Source: Clostridium transplantifaecale (GTDB taxonomy: Bacteria; Bacillota; Clostridia; Lachnospirales; Lachnospiraceae). Taken from it: 64,000 nucleotides of DNA. Each line of letters starts with the position of its first letter. The first letter of the stretch is position 1. A program made the translations under genes and the position numbers. The stretch covers positions 488,489 to 552,488 of the forward strand of contig NZ_UYZY01000004.1 of NCBI RefSeq assembly GCF_900626075.1, given 5' to 3'. Shown here one piece after another: positions 1-9,181 of this stretch. The notes below the pieces were generated by a model. It searched no databases and was not told where the DNA came from. It was given only the letters and a program-made list of their open reading frames with translations.

Positions 1-644
1 CCTTCGGAAAGTTTTTCTCTTCCTTCCCCGGGGAGGGTGTTGGCGGGACTGAAGACTCAGGGAAGGTGTTGCCCCGTCCGCCGGCTTCAGGGGCTGATTG
101 TCTCTTTCGTCAAGTGGGGTGGTGGTATTGTCGCGGCCACCATATAGTCGTAACTAGTTTACATTCTGACGACACCTTGGTTTGAGCTGCATAAAAAAGT
201 ATCAGCATAAACACTCTAAGATTATAAGATTGTAAGTTTCCATAGTTTCATCGTGAACAGGATGTAGTTTTAAGGCATCCAGAGAAACGTAGTGGCAGCG
301 ACAAGCGCCTCCCCCATTGAAGAAATAGGACAGATCAGCCGCCGCAGGCCGGGGGCCGGGCCGCTATCCTGGGCTGAGTCTTTCGTCCCGGACATAACCT
401 TCTTGTGGGGAAGAAGGGAGAAAAAGATTCCGGAGGGAACCTGGGAGTTCATCGGCACTTACCGAGGTATTTTCGAGGTTAGTGACCGTTATGTACTCCA
501 ACGAGCGAAAGCGTTTCCCGCAGGAACTTTTTCTGCCCGGATTCCCCGCCCACGATAACCTTCCACCGGGACGAAAGACTCATCGATCCCCCTCACCACC
601 CCGGTCCCCGGCCTGACGGCGGCGTCCTCATTTTTCAACTAAAT
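1..644 (+). repeat. Giant cloverleaf repeat, copy A (5' part cut by window edge)
   Basis: This is the 3' three quarters of a long non-coding element that recurs at 16808, 41053, 57886 (inverted) and 63271. It starts inside the first hairpin arm. It then holds the AT-rich central hairpin (about 95-345) and the complete third arm (about 320-625), whose sides carry GAGTCTTTCGTCCCGG near 376 and CGGGACGAAAGACTC near 567. It ends in the inverted terminal sequence TTCAACTAAAT. Open frames inside it are not conserved between copies, so I do not call them genes. The htrA-like gene follows about 135 bp downstream. Confidence 0.9.
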
Positions 645-775
645 AATAAAAATTTTATAAAACATAATTTGATGATATTTTCTTCACAGTTCTATCACAA
701 ATAGCTGATAGACTAAGCCTTGTAAAAAGATAAATACAGAAAAAATGATAGAAAAATAGAAAACAGAGAGGAGAC
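645..775 (+). promoter_or_regulatory. Leader and probable promoter region of the HtrA-like gene
   Basis: This AT-rich stretch lies between repeat copy A and the protease gene. It has a short dyad, TCTATC and GATAGA separated by 10 bases, near 692-713. No clear consensus -35/-10 pair stands out, so the promoter position is only inferred from the lack of any other upstream gene. Confidence 0.3.
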
Positions 776-781
776 ATGATT

Positions 782-2329
782 ATGTATAATGAAAATGAAC
801 ATGACAATCGCCAGGGCAGCGGCCTGGGTCCGGATCACAATCCTGATAATGATTTAAATTATACGGAAGGGGCTTATGCAGACAGCAATTCTTCCAGGAG
901 GCCAGAGAACAGTTATGGAGGTTACCATGATTCCAGATATACGGGAAATCCGGGAGGCTCTGATGGAAGATACACCGGTAATGCGGGAGATCCTGATGGA
1001 AGATACAGGGGAAATACTGAAGGTTCGGAGCGAAGAGACGGCGCCGGTCAGGACAGAAAACCGGACAGAAGTTATATTCCTCAGGAACCGAACCGCGGCC
1101 ACAGAAGAAGCGGTCATGTGGCAAAGCGGTTCGCAGGGATTGCGGCCGCGGGAATCCTTTTCGGCTGTGTGGCCGGAGGGACGATGGCGGGTGTGAACAT
1201 CCTGACCGAGCGCATGACGCAGGAGACGGTGCAGAGCAGTGAGGCGGCTGCGCTTTCGACGCAGGCTGCGGCGGAACAGCCGACAACAGCGGCGGCAGTG
1301 CCTGTTTCCACGGGTAATGATGTGTCGGCAATTGTTGACAAGGCAATGCCGTCCGTCGTAGCTATTAATAATAAGATGATCTACACACAGGAAGACTGGT
1401 TTTTCGGAAAACAGTCCTACGAGGTGCCGAGCAGCGGTTCCGGTATTATTGCAGGCCAGAATGATTCGGAACTTCTGATTGTGACGAACAATCATGTGGT
1501 AGAAGGTTCGGAGGAGCTTTCTGTCACATTTATCGACAATACAACGGTGAAAGCAGCGGTCAAGGGTACGGACTCTGATTCGGATCTGGCTGTAATCGCG
1601 GTCAGCCTTTCCGATATCCCGGAGGAGACGAGAGGGAAAATCCAGCCGGCCACACTGGGCGATTCCGATACACTGAAACTGGGCCAGGGAGTAGTTGCCA
1701 TAGGTAATGCACTCGGCCAGGGCCAGTCCGTGACGGTAGGTTATGTAAGCGCACTGAATAAAGAAGTGACCATCGGCGGAGTGGACAGGACGCTCCTTCA
1801 GGTGGACGCGGCTATCAACCCCGGCAACAGCGGCGGAGCGCTCCTTAACATGCAGGGCGAGGTGATTGGAATCAACGCCGCCAAATATGCGGATACGGAT
1901 GTTGAGGGTATCGGATATGCCATCCCGATTTCTTTTGCCAAGGACATCATTGACGATCTGATGACAAAGACGACGAAGATCACCGTGGATGAGGATCAGC
2001 AGGGATATCTGGGAATCCAGCTTCAGAATATTGACAGCAGAATGGCACAGGCTTATGGAATGCCGGAAGGAATCTATGTGTATAAGATTGTGGAGGGCGG
2101 AGCTGCGGCAAATTCCGACCTGCGTGAGCGTGATATCATCACAAAATTTGACGGTGAGACAGTTAAGACAGGAGATGAGCTTCAGAAGATGCTGACCTAC
2201 TACAAGGGCGGTTCCAATGTAACTCTTACGGTACAGAGCCTGGAAAACGGAGCCTATGTTGAACGGCAGGTACAGATTACATTAGGGTTCAAAAAAGACA
2301 GCCAGAAACAGGAAGTACAGCAGAACTAA
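782..2329 (+). CDS. HtrA/DegP-like membrane-anchored serine protease (S1C, PDZ)
   Basis: Trypsin-like protease of the HtrA family, expected to degrade or sense misfolded proteins outside the membrane. The start at 782 is preferred to 776 because the GAGAGGAG site then lies 8 bases upstream. Numbering from the 776 start, residues 1-115 are a hydrophilic cytoplasmic tail with RYTGN-type repeats (54-80). One membrane segment covers about 117-140, followed by an Ala/Thr-rich linker. The protease domain has the triad His240 (TNNHVV), Asp270 (DSDLAV) and Ser352 (GNSGGA). A single PDZ domain covers about 405-500. It stands alone, without an adjacent two-component system. Confidence 0.93.
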   Translation: MYNENEHDNRQGSGLGPDHNPDNDLNYTEGAYADSNSSRRPENSYGGYHDSRYTGNPGGSDGRYTGNAGDPDGRYRGNTEGSERRDGAGQDRKPDRSYIPQEPNRGHRRSGHVAKRFAGIAAAGILFGCVAGGTMAGVNILTERMTQETVQSSEAAALSTQAAAEQPTTAAAVPVSTGNDVSAIVDKAMPSVVAINNKMIYTQEDWFFGKQSYEVPSSGSGIIAGQNDSELLIVTNNHVVEGSEELSVTFIDNTTVKAAVKGTDSDSDLAVIAVSLSDIPEETRGKIQPATLGDSDTLKLGQGVVAIGNALGQGQSVTVGYVSALNKEVTIGGVDRTLLQVDAAINPGNSGGALLNMQGEVIGINAAKYADTDVEGIGYAIPISFAKDIIDDLMTKTTKITVDEDQQGYLGIQLQNIDSRMAQAYGMPEGIYVYKIVEGGAAANSDLRERDIITKFDGETVKTGDELQKMLTYYKGGSNVTLTVQSLENGAYVERQVQITLGFKKDSQKQEVQQN

Positions 2330-2386
2330 ATGAAACAGAACACTCTTTGCAGGTAAACAGTGTACTGTGAAGCATAACAACTAAAT

Positions 2387-2455
2387 ATACACCGGAAAAA
2401 AGCATACACCGGAAGGAAACGTACTCCGGAAGAAAACATATACCGGAAGAACAGC
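2387..2455 (+). repeat. Four tandem 16-18 bp repeats (TACWCCGGAAG core)
   Basis: Four consecutive units at about 2387, 2404, 2422 and 2440 share the core TACACCGGAA or TACTCCGGAAG, each followed by an A-rich stretch. They lie between the HtrA-like gene and the palindromic repeat at 2603. No coding frame explains them. They could be a protein-binding array or a slippage product. No clear rho-independent terminator is seen for the upstream gene. Confidence 0.7.
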
Positions 2456-2602
2456 GGGGCCGCTGTGCACGGAACGGGCAGAATGTGAATAGAACATTTT
2501 ACCTTCAGGGCACAGCGGCTCTCTGCGTGCGTAACAGCTTTTTAGCTCGTTCCAGTGCCCCTCCCCTCCTGCTGTCCGCCGGAGGGGAGGGGGCACGGCC
2601 GG

Positions 2603-2756
2603 GGTTACTGTTCACTCGGGATGTATTCCGCGAGGTGTTTTCACGTGTTTTTCGTGAAAATCCCGAGTTCTGCGGCGCGAAATGGCGTTCTTTGCCATTT
2701 CTGTGCATCGCGAAGCGTGTTATTGTTCACAGCGCAATGCGGTGTGAACAGTAACC
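2603..2756 (+). repeat. Small palindromic repeat family 2, full copy
   Basis: The element is bounded by GGTTACTGTTCAC at the left and GTGTGAACAGTAACC at the right. The interior includes TCGGGATGTATTCCGCGAGG, a CGTGTTTTTCGTG stretch and CGATGCACAGAAATGGCAAA read on the other strand. A second copy with the same ends and interior motifs lies inverted at 33855-33993, a right-end fragment at 46312-46399 and an ends-only version at 44281-44309. The stretch 2330-2880 otherwise contains only the tandem repeats above and the leader of the next gene. Confidence 0.8.
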
Positions 2757-2880
2757 GGCCGGGCGGCGTCTGCCTTCTGCAACAAAACTTTCCAATGACT
2801 TTTCAAGGTAAATATTGTATACTGGGAAGCAGGGCGGATACTTTAACTGCGGTAGCTGCCGAAGGATGGAGGAACGTATC

Positions 2881-4293
2881 ATGATGGAAGAAAACAGAGC
2901 GAAAAATCTGGCTGCGCTTACTGCGCCGCTGCCGGAGGATATAGAGAAACTGAAATGGCACGGAGATTTTAACAGAGCGCTCCGCCTGATTGAAATACGT
3001 CTTGAAAAGGATTTGCCAAAGATGTTGAAGGAAAGGCTCAGGCTGGAACGCGAAATCATAAGCCGGCTTCCCCTGCAGTACCCATATACCACGGAGCAGG
3101 CCATGGAGCTTGCGGCGGAAAAAGTCGGGAAATTTACTGCGGAGGAATTGGAAGACCTAATTGACGATAATGCGGTTGACTGGATGTTTATCGAGGGAGA
3201 GAGAAGGATTAAAGATGATTTCTTCGACAATCTCATAAAGACAAGAGCAGATATCAGGGAGCGCGTCTGTGACAGGTCTCTGTTGGAGGATGGAATACAG
3301 GAAGGGATTCTCAGAGATAAAACGGTTAAAAAGATGAAAGAATCGGGAGGCCTTGCCTGCTATTTTCATATCAGGACCACGATGAAGCTCAGAGAAGATG
3401 CTGTGGAGCAGGGGAAAAAGATAAGAGTTTACCTGCCGATACCGCTTGAATATTCCCAGGTGAGAAATTTCAGGCTTCTTTACACATCGATGGAACCGCT
3501 CTGCATCGCGCCGCCGCTCTGGCCTCAGAGGACGGTCTGCTTTGAGGCGGAGGCAGGGAAGGAACACTGTTTTTCCATCGAATATGAATTCGAGAACCAT
3601 ACGCCTTATACTGCACTGGAACCATACGCAGGAGGTATGAAGGCGGACGGGGAGAAGATTCTTCCCGACGGAAGCAGGCTGAAAGACTGGCTGGGAGAAC
3701 AGCTTCCGCAGATCCGGTTCACGCCGTTTCTTAAGAGCCTGGCCGGGGAGGTCACAGGGGAAGAAACAGATCCGCTGCGCAAAGCGAAACTTATCTATGA
3801 TTATATTACTTCTCATGTGAATTATTCCTTTGTCCGATCTTATTTTACAATAACCGACATTCCGGGATATGCGGCTTCGGGGCAAAAAGGTGACTGTGGA
3901 ATACAGGCCCTCCTGTTCATTACCCTTTGCAGGATTGCAGGTATTCCGGCCAGATGGCAGGCTGGTCTTTACGCCAGTCCGCGGGATATCGGCTGCCACG
4001 ACTGGGCACAGTTTTATATTGAACCCTACGGCTGGCTTTATGCGGACTGCTCGTTTGGCGGAGGCGCATACCGCGACGGTAAGGAAGAGAGAAGGGAATT
4101 CTATTTTGGGAATCTGGATCCATTCAGGATTCCTATGAATTCAGAGTTTGGATGGCAGTTTATGCCCCCGATGAGGTGGCATGGAAGCGACCCATACGAC
4201 AATCAGATGGGGGAAGCGGAGTATGAGGACAGGGCGCTGGTTTACGGAGAATTTGAGACGATCCAGGAAATAGTGGAAATCAGGGAACTGTAA
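2881..4293 (+). CDS. Transglutaminase-like domain protein
   Basis: A 470-residue soluble protein with a transglutaminase-like cysteine protease fold in its C-terminal half. The catalytic Cys is in GDCGIQALL, with the conserved GIPARW stretch after it, and His and Asp follow in HDWAQFYIEP and LYADCSFG. The N-terminal half resembles no family I can name. The start at 2881 is chosen because GGAGGA lies 7 bases upstream. An open frame continues to 2815 but has no ribosome site. No signal peptide or membrane segment is visible. The substrate is unknown. The gene sits just upstream of the clpX-like gene, separated by 46 bp, and may be co-transcribed with it. Confidence 0.8.
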   Translation: MMEENRAKNLAALTAPLPEDIEKLKWHGDFNRALRLIEIRLEKDLPKMLKERLRLEREIISRLPLQYPYTTEQAMELAAEKVGKFTAEELEDLIDDNAVDWMFIEGERRIKDDFFDNLIKTRADIRERVCDRSLLEDGIQEGILRDKTVKKMKESGGLACYFHIRTTMKLREDAVEQGKKIRVYLPIPLEYSQVRNFRLLYTSMEPLCIAPPLWPQRTVCFEAEAGKEHCFSIEYEFENHTPYTALEPYAGGMKADGEKILPDGSRLKDWLGEQLPQIRFTPFLKSLAGEVTGEETDPLRKAKLIYDYITSHVNYSFVRSYFTITDIPGYAASGQKGDCGIQALLFITLCRIAGIPARWQAGLYASPRDIGCHDWAQFYIEPYGWLYADCSFGGGAYRDGKEERREFYFGNLDPFRIPMNSEFGWQFMPPMRWHGSDPYDNQMGEAEYEDRALVYGEFETIQEIVEIREL

Positions 4294-4339
4294 AGATAAA
4301 GAAACGAATTGTGCATTTACAGACAGGAGGAAACAGACG

Positions 4340-5830
4340 TTGGAAGACAGAGAAAAAGATAAATTGGAAGAGAGCGTGTCCACGGAACATGATAATGATT
4401 CGGTGCAGAATGTGGATAGCAGCGTTAACCGGGAGACGGTTCCGGGAAAAGAGAACCATTCCGACAGCGACGACGATTATGAGAAAATCTGCTACGTGTG
4501 CCGCCGGCCGGAGAGCAAGGCGGGAACCATGATCACAATGCCGGGCGGAATGAATTTCTGCCACGACTGCATGCAGAAGGCATTTGATTCCGTAACACAG
4601 AGCGGATTTGATTTCAGCAAGCTGCAGAATATGCCGTATATGAACATGAACCTCAACGATCTTCCCAACATGGACGGCCTTAATATGGAGATTCCCAAAA
4701 AGAATAAGGTGAAGAAGAAAAAAGAGGAAGAAAAGCAGAAAGCGGAATTCAGCATCCGTGATATTCCGGCTCCCCATGTGATTAAATCACGCCTTGATGA
4801 GTACGTGATAGGCCAGGAGAAGGCAAAAAAAGTGATCTCCGTGGCTGTCTATAACCATTACAAGCGCGTTCTTCTGCAGAACGGCACACCGAAAGAGGAC
4901 GGGGAAGAAAAGGATGTCCTGATTGAGAAGTCTAATATCCTGATGCTTGGACCTACCGGAAGCGGCAAGACTTATCTGGTAAAGACGCTGGCCCGCCTTC
5001 TGGATGTGCCGTTGGCTATTGCCGACGCCACGTCACTTACGGAGGCCGGCTATATCGGCGATGATATTGAAAGTGTGGTTTCCAAGCTTCTCTCGGCGGC
5101 GGATAACGATGTGGAGAAAGCGGAACACGGTATTATCTTTATCGATGAGATCGACAAGATTGCAAAAAAGAAGAATATTACCAACCGTGACGTCAGCGGC
5201 GAATCGGTGCAGCAGGAGCTTCTGAAACTTCTGGAGGGAAGCCAGGTGGAGGTGCCGGTGGGCTCAAACCAGAAGAATGCCCTGACTCCGATGACGACGG
5301 TTGATACGAATAATATCCTGTTTATCTGCGGCGGGGCATTCCCGGATTTGGAAGGGATTATCAAGGAACGTCTGACAAAATCCACGACGATGGGATTTAT
5401 GGGAGAGCTTCGCGACAAATATGAGTCGGACCCGAACATACTCTCCAAGGTGACGACGGAAGATCTGCGCGCATTCGGCATGATTCCCGAGTTCCTCGGC
5501 CGTCTTCCTATCGTGGTGACGCTGCAGGCCCTCACAAAGGAACTGATGGTCCAGGTCCTGAAAGAGCCGAAGAATGCGATCCTTAAGCAGTATATTAAGC
5601 TTCTGGAGCTGGATGAGGTGAAGCTTGTATTTGAGGATGAGGCGCTGGAGTGGATTGCAGAGGAAGCGCTTAAGAAGGAAACGGGAGCCCGCGCGCTCAG
5701 AGCGATTATCGAGGAGTTTATGCTCGACATCATGTATGAGATACCGAAGGATTCCAATATCGGCTCAGTTGTCATAACGAGAGCCTATCTGGAAAAGAGC
5801 GGCGGGCCAATGATTGAAATGAGAGGATAA
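4340..5830 (+). CDS. clpX: ClpX-like AAA+ unfoldase, divergent
   Basis: ATP-dependent unfoldase of the ClpX family. It begins at TTG with AGGAGG 8 bases upstream. An N-terminal zinc-binding domain has Cys51, Cys54, Cys74 and Cys77. A Lys/Glu-rich linker (about 95-136) separates it from the AAA+ domain, which has Walker A GPTGSGKT (204-211), the GYIG pore loop, Walker B IIFIDE (265-270) and a sensor region near GRLP. The ClpP-docking tripeptide IGF reads MGF at 351-353. At 496 residues it is longer than the usual 410-430, because of a 45-residue acidic N-terminal extension and the long linker. No clpP lies next to it, so this may be a second, specialised ClpX paralogue. Confidence 0.88.
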   Translation: MEDREKDKLEESVSTEHDNDSVQNVDSSVNRETVPGKENHSDSDDDYEKICYVCRRPESKAGTMITMPGGMNFCHDCMQKAFDSVTQSGFDFSKLQNMPYMNMNLNDLPNMDGLNMEIPKKNKVKKKKEEEKQKAEFSIRDIPAPHVIKSRLDEYVIGQEKAKKVISVAVYNHYKRVLLQNGTPKEDGEEKDVLIEKSNILMLGPTGSGKTYLVKTLARLLDVPLAIADATSLTEAGYIGDDIESVVSKLLSAADNDVEKAEHGIIFIDEIDKIAKKKNITNRDVSGESVQQELLKLLEGSQVEVPVGSNQKNALTPMTTVDTNNILFICGGAFPDLEGIIKERLTKSTTMGFMGELRDKYESDPNILSKVTTEDLRAFGMIPEFLGRLPIVVTLQALTKELMVQVLKEPKNAILKQYIKLLELDEVKLVFEDEALEWIAEEALKKETGARALRAIIEEFMLDIMYEIPKDSNIGSVVITRAYLEKSGGPMIEMRG

Positions 5831-5878
5831 AGGTTTTGACGCATGACGGTCAGGCCGTAAGGCCAAACTTCAATATGG

Positions 5879-7573
5879 CTACAGCCTTAACTGCAGGAAT
5901 GAATTATAGAGATCCAGCATCCCATATCCCCATTCCCTGTTCGGGTAAATGAAATTGGGATTCCGGCGGGCGCCGCGGATCAGCATGGATTTGGCCGAGG
6001 TGGTGTTGATTGTGAGATCATTATTGCCCGTGATGGCCCATGAGAGAATATTGGCCGCTGCACCGGCCATATGTGCCGCTGCGACGGAAGTGCCGGTTGC
6101 CGTCAGGTTGCCGGGGATATTGACGTTGACTCCCGGAGCTGCCAGATCGGGTTTGATTGCGCCGTTACGGGTATAACCCCTGCTGGAATGAATGTAGATG
6201 CTATTGTTGCGGTGGTTATAGGCGGCTGTGGTGATGACGACGGCCGAATTTCCAGGATCTGTGATAATGGTGTTGGGATCGGGGCGCAGGAAAAAGGTAT
6301 TATCCGAGATAAGGCCTGCGGCCGGAAGCCAGATGTGGTATTCTCCCTGGATAACCAGGGCATTGTGGACCCTGATTTTCCAAATTCCCGGTGTGGGAGT
6401 CTGAAAACGCATCAGGATGAGCTGGCTGCCGGTTGCGCTCTCCGCTCCGCTGTAACTTAAGTAGATTACCGTATCTTCCAGTAGAAAAGTGAGCCGGTGT
6501 TCTACGGGGGAAGTATTCGGAACCCTTGGAATCTGCTCACCGGTTGGAGAGATAAAGGAAATAGAGTACAGTTCGGATTCTCTGGCCCACAGTTCCATTG
6601 TAAATCCTGGTTCATTGGCGCCGACTCTCAGTTCCACTTCCTCAAATTCTTCTTCAGAGGAGATGTGGCCGAGAAAATGATGACCCAGACCGGTCTCATT
6701 GCCTCCTGCAACTACGCTGATCTGTCCCACGTTATTGCTGGTGTCGTTCAGATAGCGGGCAAGCGGGGAGGTGCCGCTGTGACTTCCTGTGTTGGTGCCC
6801 AGCCCCAGGACCGTAGTAATTGGAAGCTGGTAAGTTCTGGCCATAATCCTCAGGTATTTAATTCCGAGCATAATGTCGTTTTCCTGAAAGGCGATTGCAT
6901 CCTCGGTGATCATGTAAAAATCCCTGAGATATTTTTTTGCCGGTTTCAGTTTTACGATTGCAAACCTGCATTCGGGCGCTGCTCCGGTAAAATTTTCAGC
7001 AGGGACCTGATTACCTCCGGCTATGGCGGCCATGAAGGTGCCGTGTCCGTTGGTGTCTACCGAGGGGACAATTGAAAGTGGATTCTCGCTTCTTAAAGCT
7101 TCATTAATCTGTTCTTCTGTGTATGCGGTTCCATATCGGATATCTTCTACGATATCACCCGCCTCAAGTCCGGGACCTTCTATTGACTGATCCCAAATTC
7201 CAACAATCCTCGTAGAACCGTCGGGATTTCTGAAAAGCGGATTTTGATAATCAATCCCGGTATCAATAATGCCAATCAATGTTCCGCGCCCCTTAAATGC
7301 GAGCTGCGGCTGATCAAAGGTCTTTAAAATACCGGCGCTTTCCATATTGGTGGAGTCCAGCAGGGTATAAAGGCTTGGGATTGCGTCGTATCCTATCCTC
7401 TCGGTGGATATCGGTTCCACTTCAGAGAGCGGACGGTAGATAATAACAAACTGGTTATTGACAAAATCAAAACAGAAATCCTCACCTTCCAGGATGGAAA
7501 GAGGAGAGAATACATAGAAACGCTGAATAAAATCGGCGATTGATTCGGATGCAGGATTTTCAGTGCACGGCAT
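5879..7573 (-). CDS. Subtilisin-family (S8) serine protease, Csp-like
   Basis: A 564-residue S8 protease with the full triad: Asp104 (GIIDTGID), His177 (NGHGTF) and Ser496 (TGTSVAAAHMAG). A 180-residue insertion between His and Ser, containing beta-rich sequence, is typical of clostridial S8 proteases related to the Csp spore-germination proteases. There is no signal peptide. About 95 N-terminal residues precede the catalytic core and could be a propeptide. Substrate and location are not determined by sequence. The ribosome site AAGGAAA lies 7 bases before ATG. It converges with the clpX-like gene. Confidence 0.88.
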   Translation of the reverse strand: MPCTENPASESIADFIQRFYVFSPLSILEGEDFCFDFVNNQFVIIYRPLSEVEPISTERIGYDAIPSLYTLLDSTNMESAGILKTFDQPQLAFKGRGTLIGIIDTGIDYQNPLFRNPDGSTRIVGIWDQSIEGPGLEAGDIVEDIRYGTAYTEEQINEALRSENPLSIVPSVDTNGHGTFMAAIAGGNQVPAENFTGAAPECRFAIVKLKPAKKYLRDFYMITEDAIAFQENDIMLGIKYLRIMARTYQLPITTVLGLGTNTGSHSGTSPLARYLNDTSNNVGQISVVAGGNETGLGHHFLGHISSEEEFEEVELRVGANEPGFTMELWARESELYSISFISPTGEQIPRVPNTSPVEHRLTFLLEDTVIYLSYSGAESATGSQLILMRFQTPTPGIWKIRVHNALVIQGEYHIWLPAAGLISDNTFFLRPDPNTIITDPGNSAVVITTAAYNHRNNSIYIHSSRGYTRNGAIKPDLAAPGVNVNIPGNLTATGTSVAAAHMAGAAANILSWAITGNNDLTINTTSAKSMLIRGARRNPNFIYPNREWGYGMLDLYNSFLQLRL

Positions 7574-7664
7574 GTGAAATTTCCTTAAATTGTTTTTATT
7601 AATATATGCCGGAGCGGGAAAAATATTATCAGTTGTAAAGCTTTAGAAACTACCGTCTGTTACC

Positions 7665-7693
7665 TTTACGGGACAGTAAAAAGATGGTACGAT
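7665..7693 (+). promoter_or_regulatory. Candidate promoter of lspA
   Basis: TTTACG and TACGAT are separated by 17 bases, 48 bp upstream of the signal peptidase II gene. Each hexamer is an imperfect sigma-A match. Confidence 0.35.
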
Positions 7694-7741
7694 AGAGGCA
7701 GTGAAAGATAAAACAGAGAGAAAAAGAATAGGAGGGCGAAA

Positions 7742-8242
7742 ATGTATTTTCTGGGTTTAATGGCAGGACTGTTTGGGCTCGATATTTTTTTAAAGGGTAA
7801 AACAGAAGCTGGGAGACCGGAAGAATATCCCAGGGATTTAGGGGGAACTTCCGGAAGAATCAGACTGTACAGGAATCACAATGAAGGGTTCTGTTTTGGA
7901 CTTCTCAAACAGAACAAGGAGCTTGTGAAAAACGTTCCGCTTGCATTCACGTCAGCCGTGACAGGCGTTTTTCTGTGGCTTTTGACGAGGAAGGGCCGCT
8001 TTATCGATAAACTTGGCTTTACTTTTGTGACGGCAGGAGCGCTCAGCAATCTTTTCGACAGGATGAAGCGGGGATACGTGGTCGACTATTTCAGTTTTCA
8101 GTTTGGGTGGCTTAAAAAGGTGGTATTTAATATAGGCGACCTCTGCATCTTCTTTGGAACCTTTCTTCTGACCGTGTCGGAGTTTTTTCCCGGCACAGAG
8201 CATAAGAACATACCGGAAAAAGTGATGGAAAAAGAAAAATAA
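7742..8242 (+). CDS. lspA: Signal peptidase II (lipoprotein signal peptidase), divergent
   Basis: Membrane aspartyl protease that removes the signal peptide of prolipoproteins. The catalytic Asp pair is visible in NLFDRMKRGYVVDYF (Asp106 and Asp115), with the N-x-E-G-F-like motif NHNEGFCFG upstream. Hydrophobic segments occur near 1-15, 65-80, 90-105 and 125-145. The first predicted helix is unusually short and the region 18-40 is hydrophilic, so this is a divergent member. AGGAGG lies 8 bases before ATG. The C-terminus ends in a Lys/Glu tail. Confidence 0.85.
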   Translation: MYFLGLMAGLFGLDIFLKGKTEAGRPEEYPRDLGGTSGRIRLYRNHNEGFCFGLLKQNKELVKNVPLAFTSAVTGVFLWLLTRKGRFIDKLGFTFVTAGALSNLFDRMKRGYVVDYFSFQFGWLKKVVFNIGDLCIFFGTFLLTVSEFFPGTEHKNIPEKVMEKEK

Positions 8243-8294
8243 AAGAACGGGAAGAATAAGAGAACGGGAAGAATTAAAAAAAGTAAGATTGAAA

Positions 8295-8331
8295 AACTGC
8301 AGGGCGCCGGATTTTCCAGGACTCTGCAGTT
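8295..8331. terminator. Hairpin between convergent lspA and coaW
   Basis: AACTGCAG and CTGCAGTT form an 8-bp stem around a 21-base loop between the two convergent genes. No long T-run follows, so terminator function is tentative. Confidence 0.35.
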
Positions 8332-8344
8332 ATATTTATCTGTC

Positions 8345-9181
8345 TCAGTTTTCGTCAAAGTTCAGCATAACCGCGCCGATGGCGGTTGCAAAAGCGGCGT
8401 TCGGCGGGATGATGAAGCGGACGCCATAGAGGTCCTTCATCTTCTCAAACACGTCAAATACCTTTACGGCCGGCGGCAGACAGGCAAGAGAACCCGTCAG
8501 GACAATATCGGTCAGTGTATCGTTCGTCAGGGCAAAGATAGCCAGGACACCGACGGTCTGATATACAAGATTAAACAGGGCGGCAGCGACGTCACAGTCG
8601 CTGGCGTCATTTTTTACTTTTCCGAAGTTGGCGGCGGTCAGTTCCGGGGGCAGTGAGGCGATGTCACCGCAGAAAATATCGCTCATCATCAGATCCACCT
8701 TTGACAGATTGCCTTTTTCCGCCATGGAGGACAGAACAAAGATGTCACTTTCATGGAGAAAATGTGAGGCCAGTCCGGAGAGCGTCCCTCCGCCGACTCC
8801 ACTGCCGCCGATATGACGGATCTCGTTTTGATCCGCCCTTACAAAGGCAGTGCCGGTGCCGATGCTGACGATCAGGGCCGCGTCCAGACCCGCGAGAGCC
8901 AGTCCACCGCGGGCAATGGCGTCCAGTTCCACCGCTTTAACGGTCGGGATCCCATAAATATCTTCATTAACAAAAGAGGCACCCACTCCGGTAAGTACGA
9001 TTTTAGACACATCTCCCAGTGAGAGTTTCTGTTCGCGCAGAAAACGGCCGAGAGCGCCATACATGGACGTCATCTGATCCGAGGCCTTGACCTGCAGCGT
9101 GCCGAGAAGCTTCTTATTCTCTGAAAACCCGGCGATTTTCGTCGTAGAGCCGCCGATATCGATACCAATCGTTGCTTTCAT
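8345..9181 (-). CDS. coaW: Type II pantothenate kinase
   Basis: Phosphorylates pantothenate in the first step of coenzyme A synthesis. The 278-residue protein has the ASKHA nucleotide-binding motifs IGIDIGGSTTK at the N-terminus and IGTGTAFVRA followed by HIGGSGVGGGTLSGL in the middle, as in staphylococcal and clostridial type II enzymes. The start at 9181 is chosen over upstream in-frame Met codons because AAGGAAAA precedes it and the family begins here. It converges with lspA and diverges from the CorC-type gene. Confidence 0.9.
   Translation of the reverse strand: MKATIGIDIGGSTTKIAGFSENKKLLGTLQVKASDQMTSMYGALGRFLREQKLSLGDVSKIVLTGVGASFVNEDIYGIPTVKAVELDAIARGGLALAGLDAALIVSIGTGTAFVRADQNEIRHIGGSGVGGGTLSGLASHFLHESDIFVLSSMAEKGNLSKVDLMMSDIFCGDIASLPPELTAANFGKVKNDASDCDVAAALFNLVYQTVGVLAIFALTNDTLTDIVLTGSLACLPPAVKVFDVFEKMKDLYGVRFIIPPNAAFATAIGAVMLNFDEN

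Noticed and set aside
780..1495. Long minus-strand frames opposite the HtrA-like gene
   Set aside because: They are antisense shadows of a clear protease gene with intact catalytic motifs.
2485..2884. Plus-strand frames between the HtrA-like and transglutaminase-like genes
   Set aside because: They lie within palindromic repeat family 2 and lack start signals.
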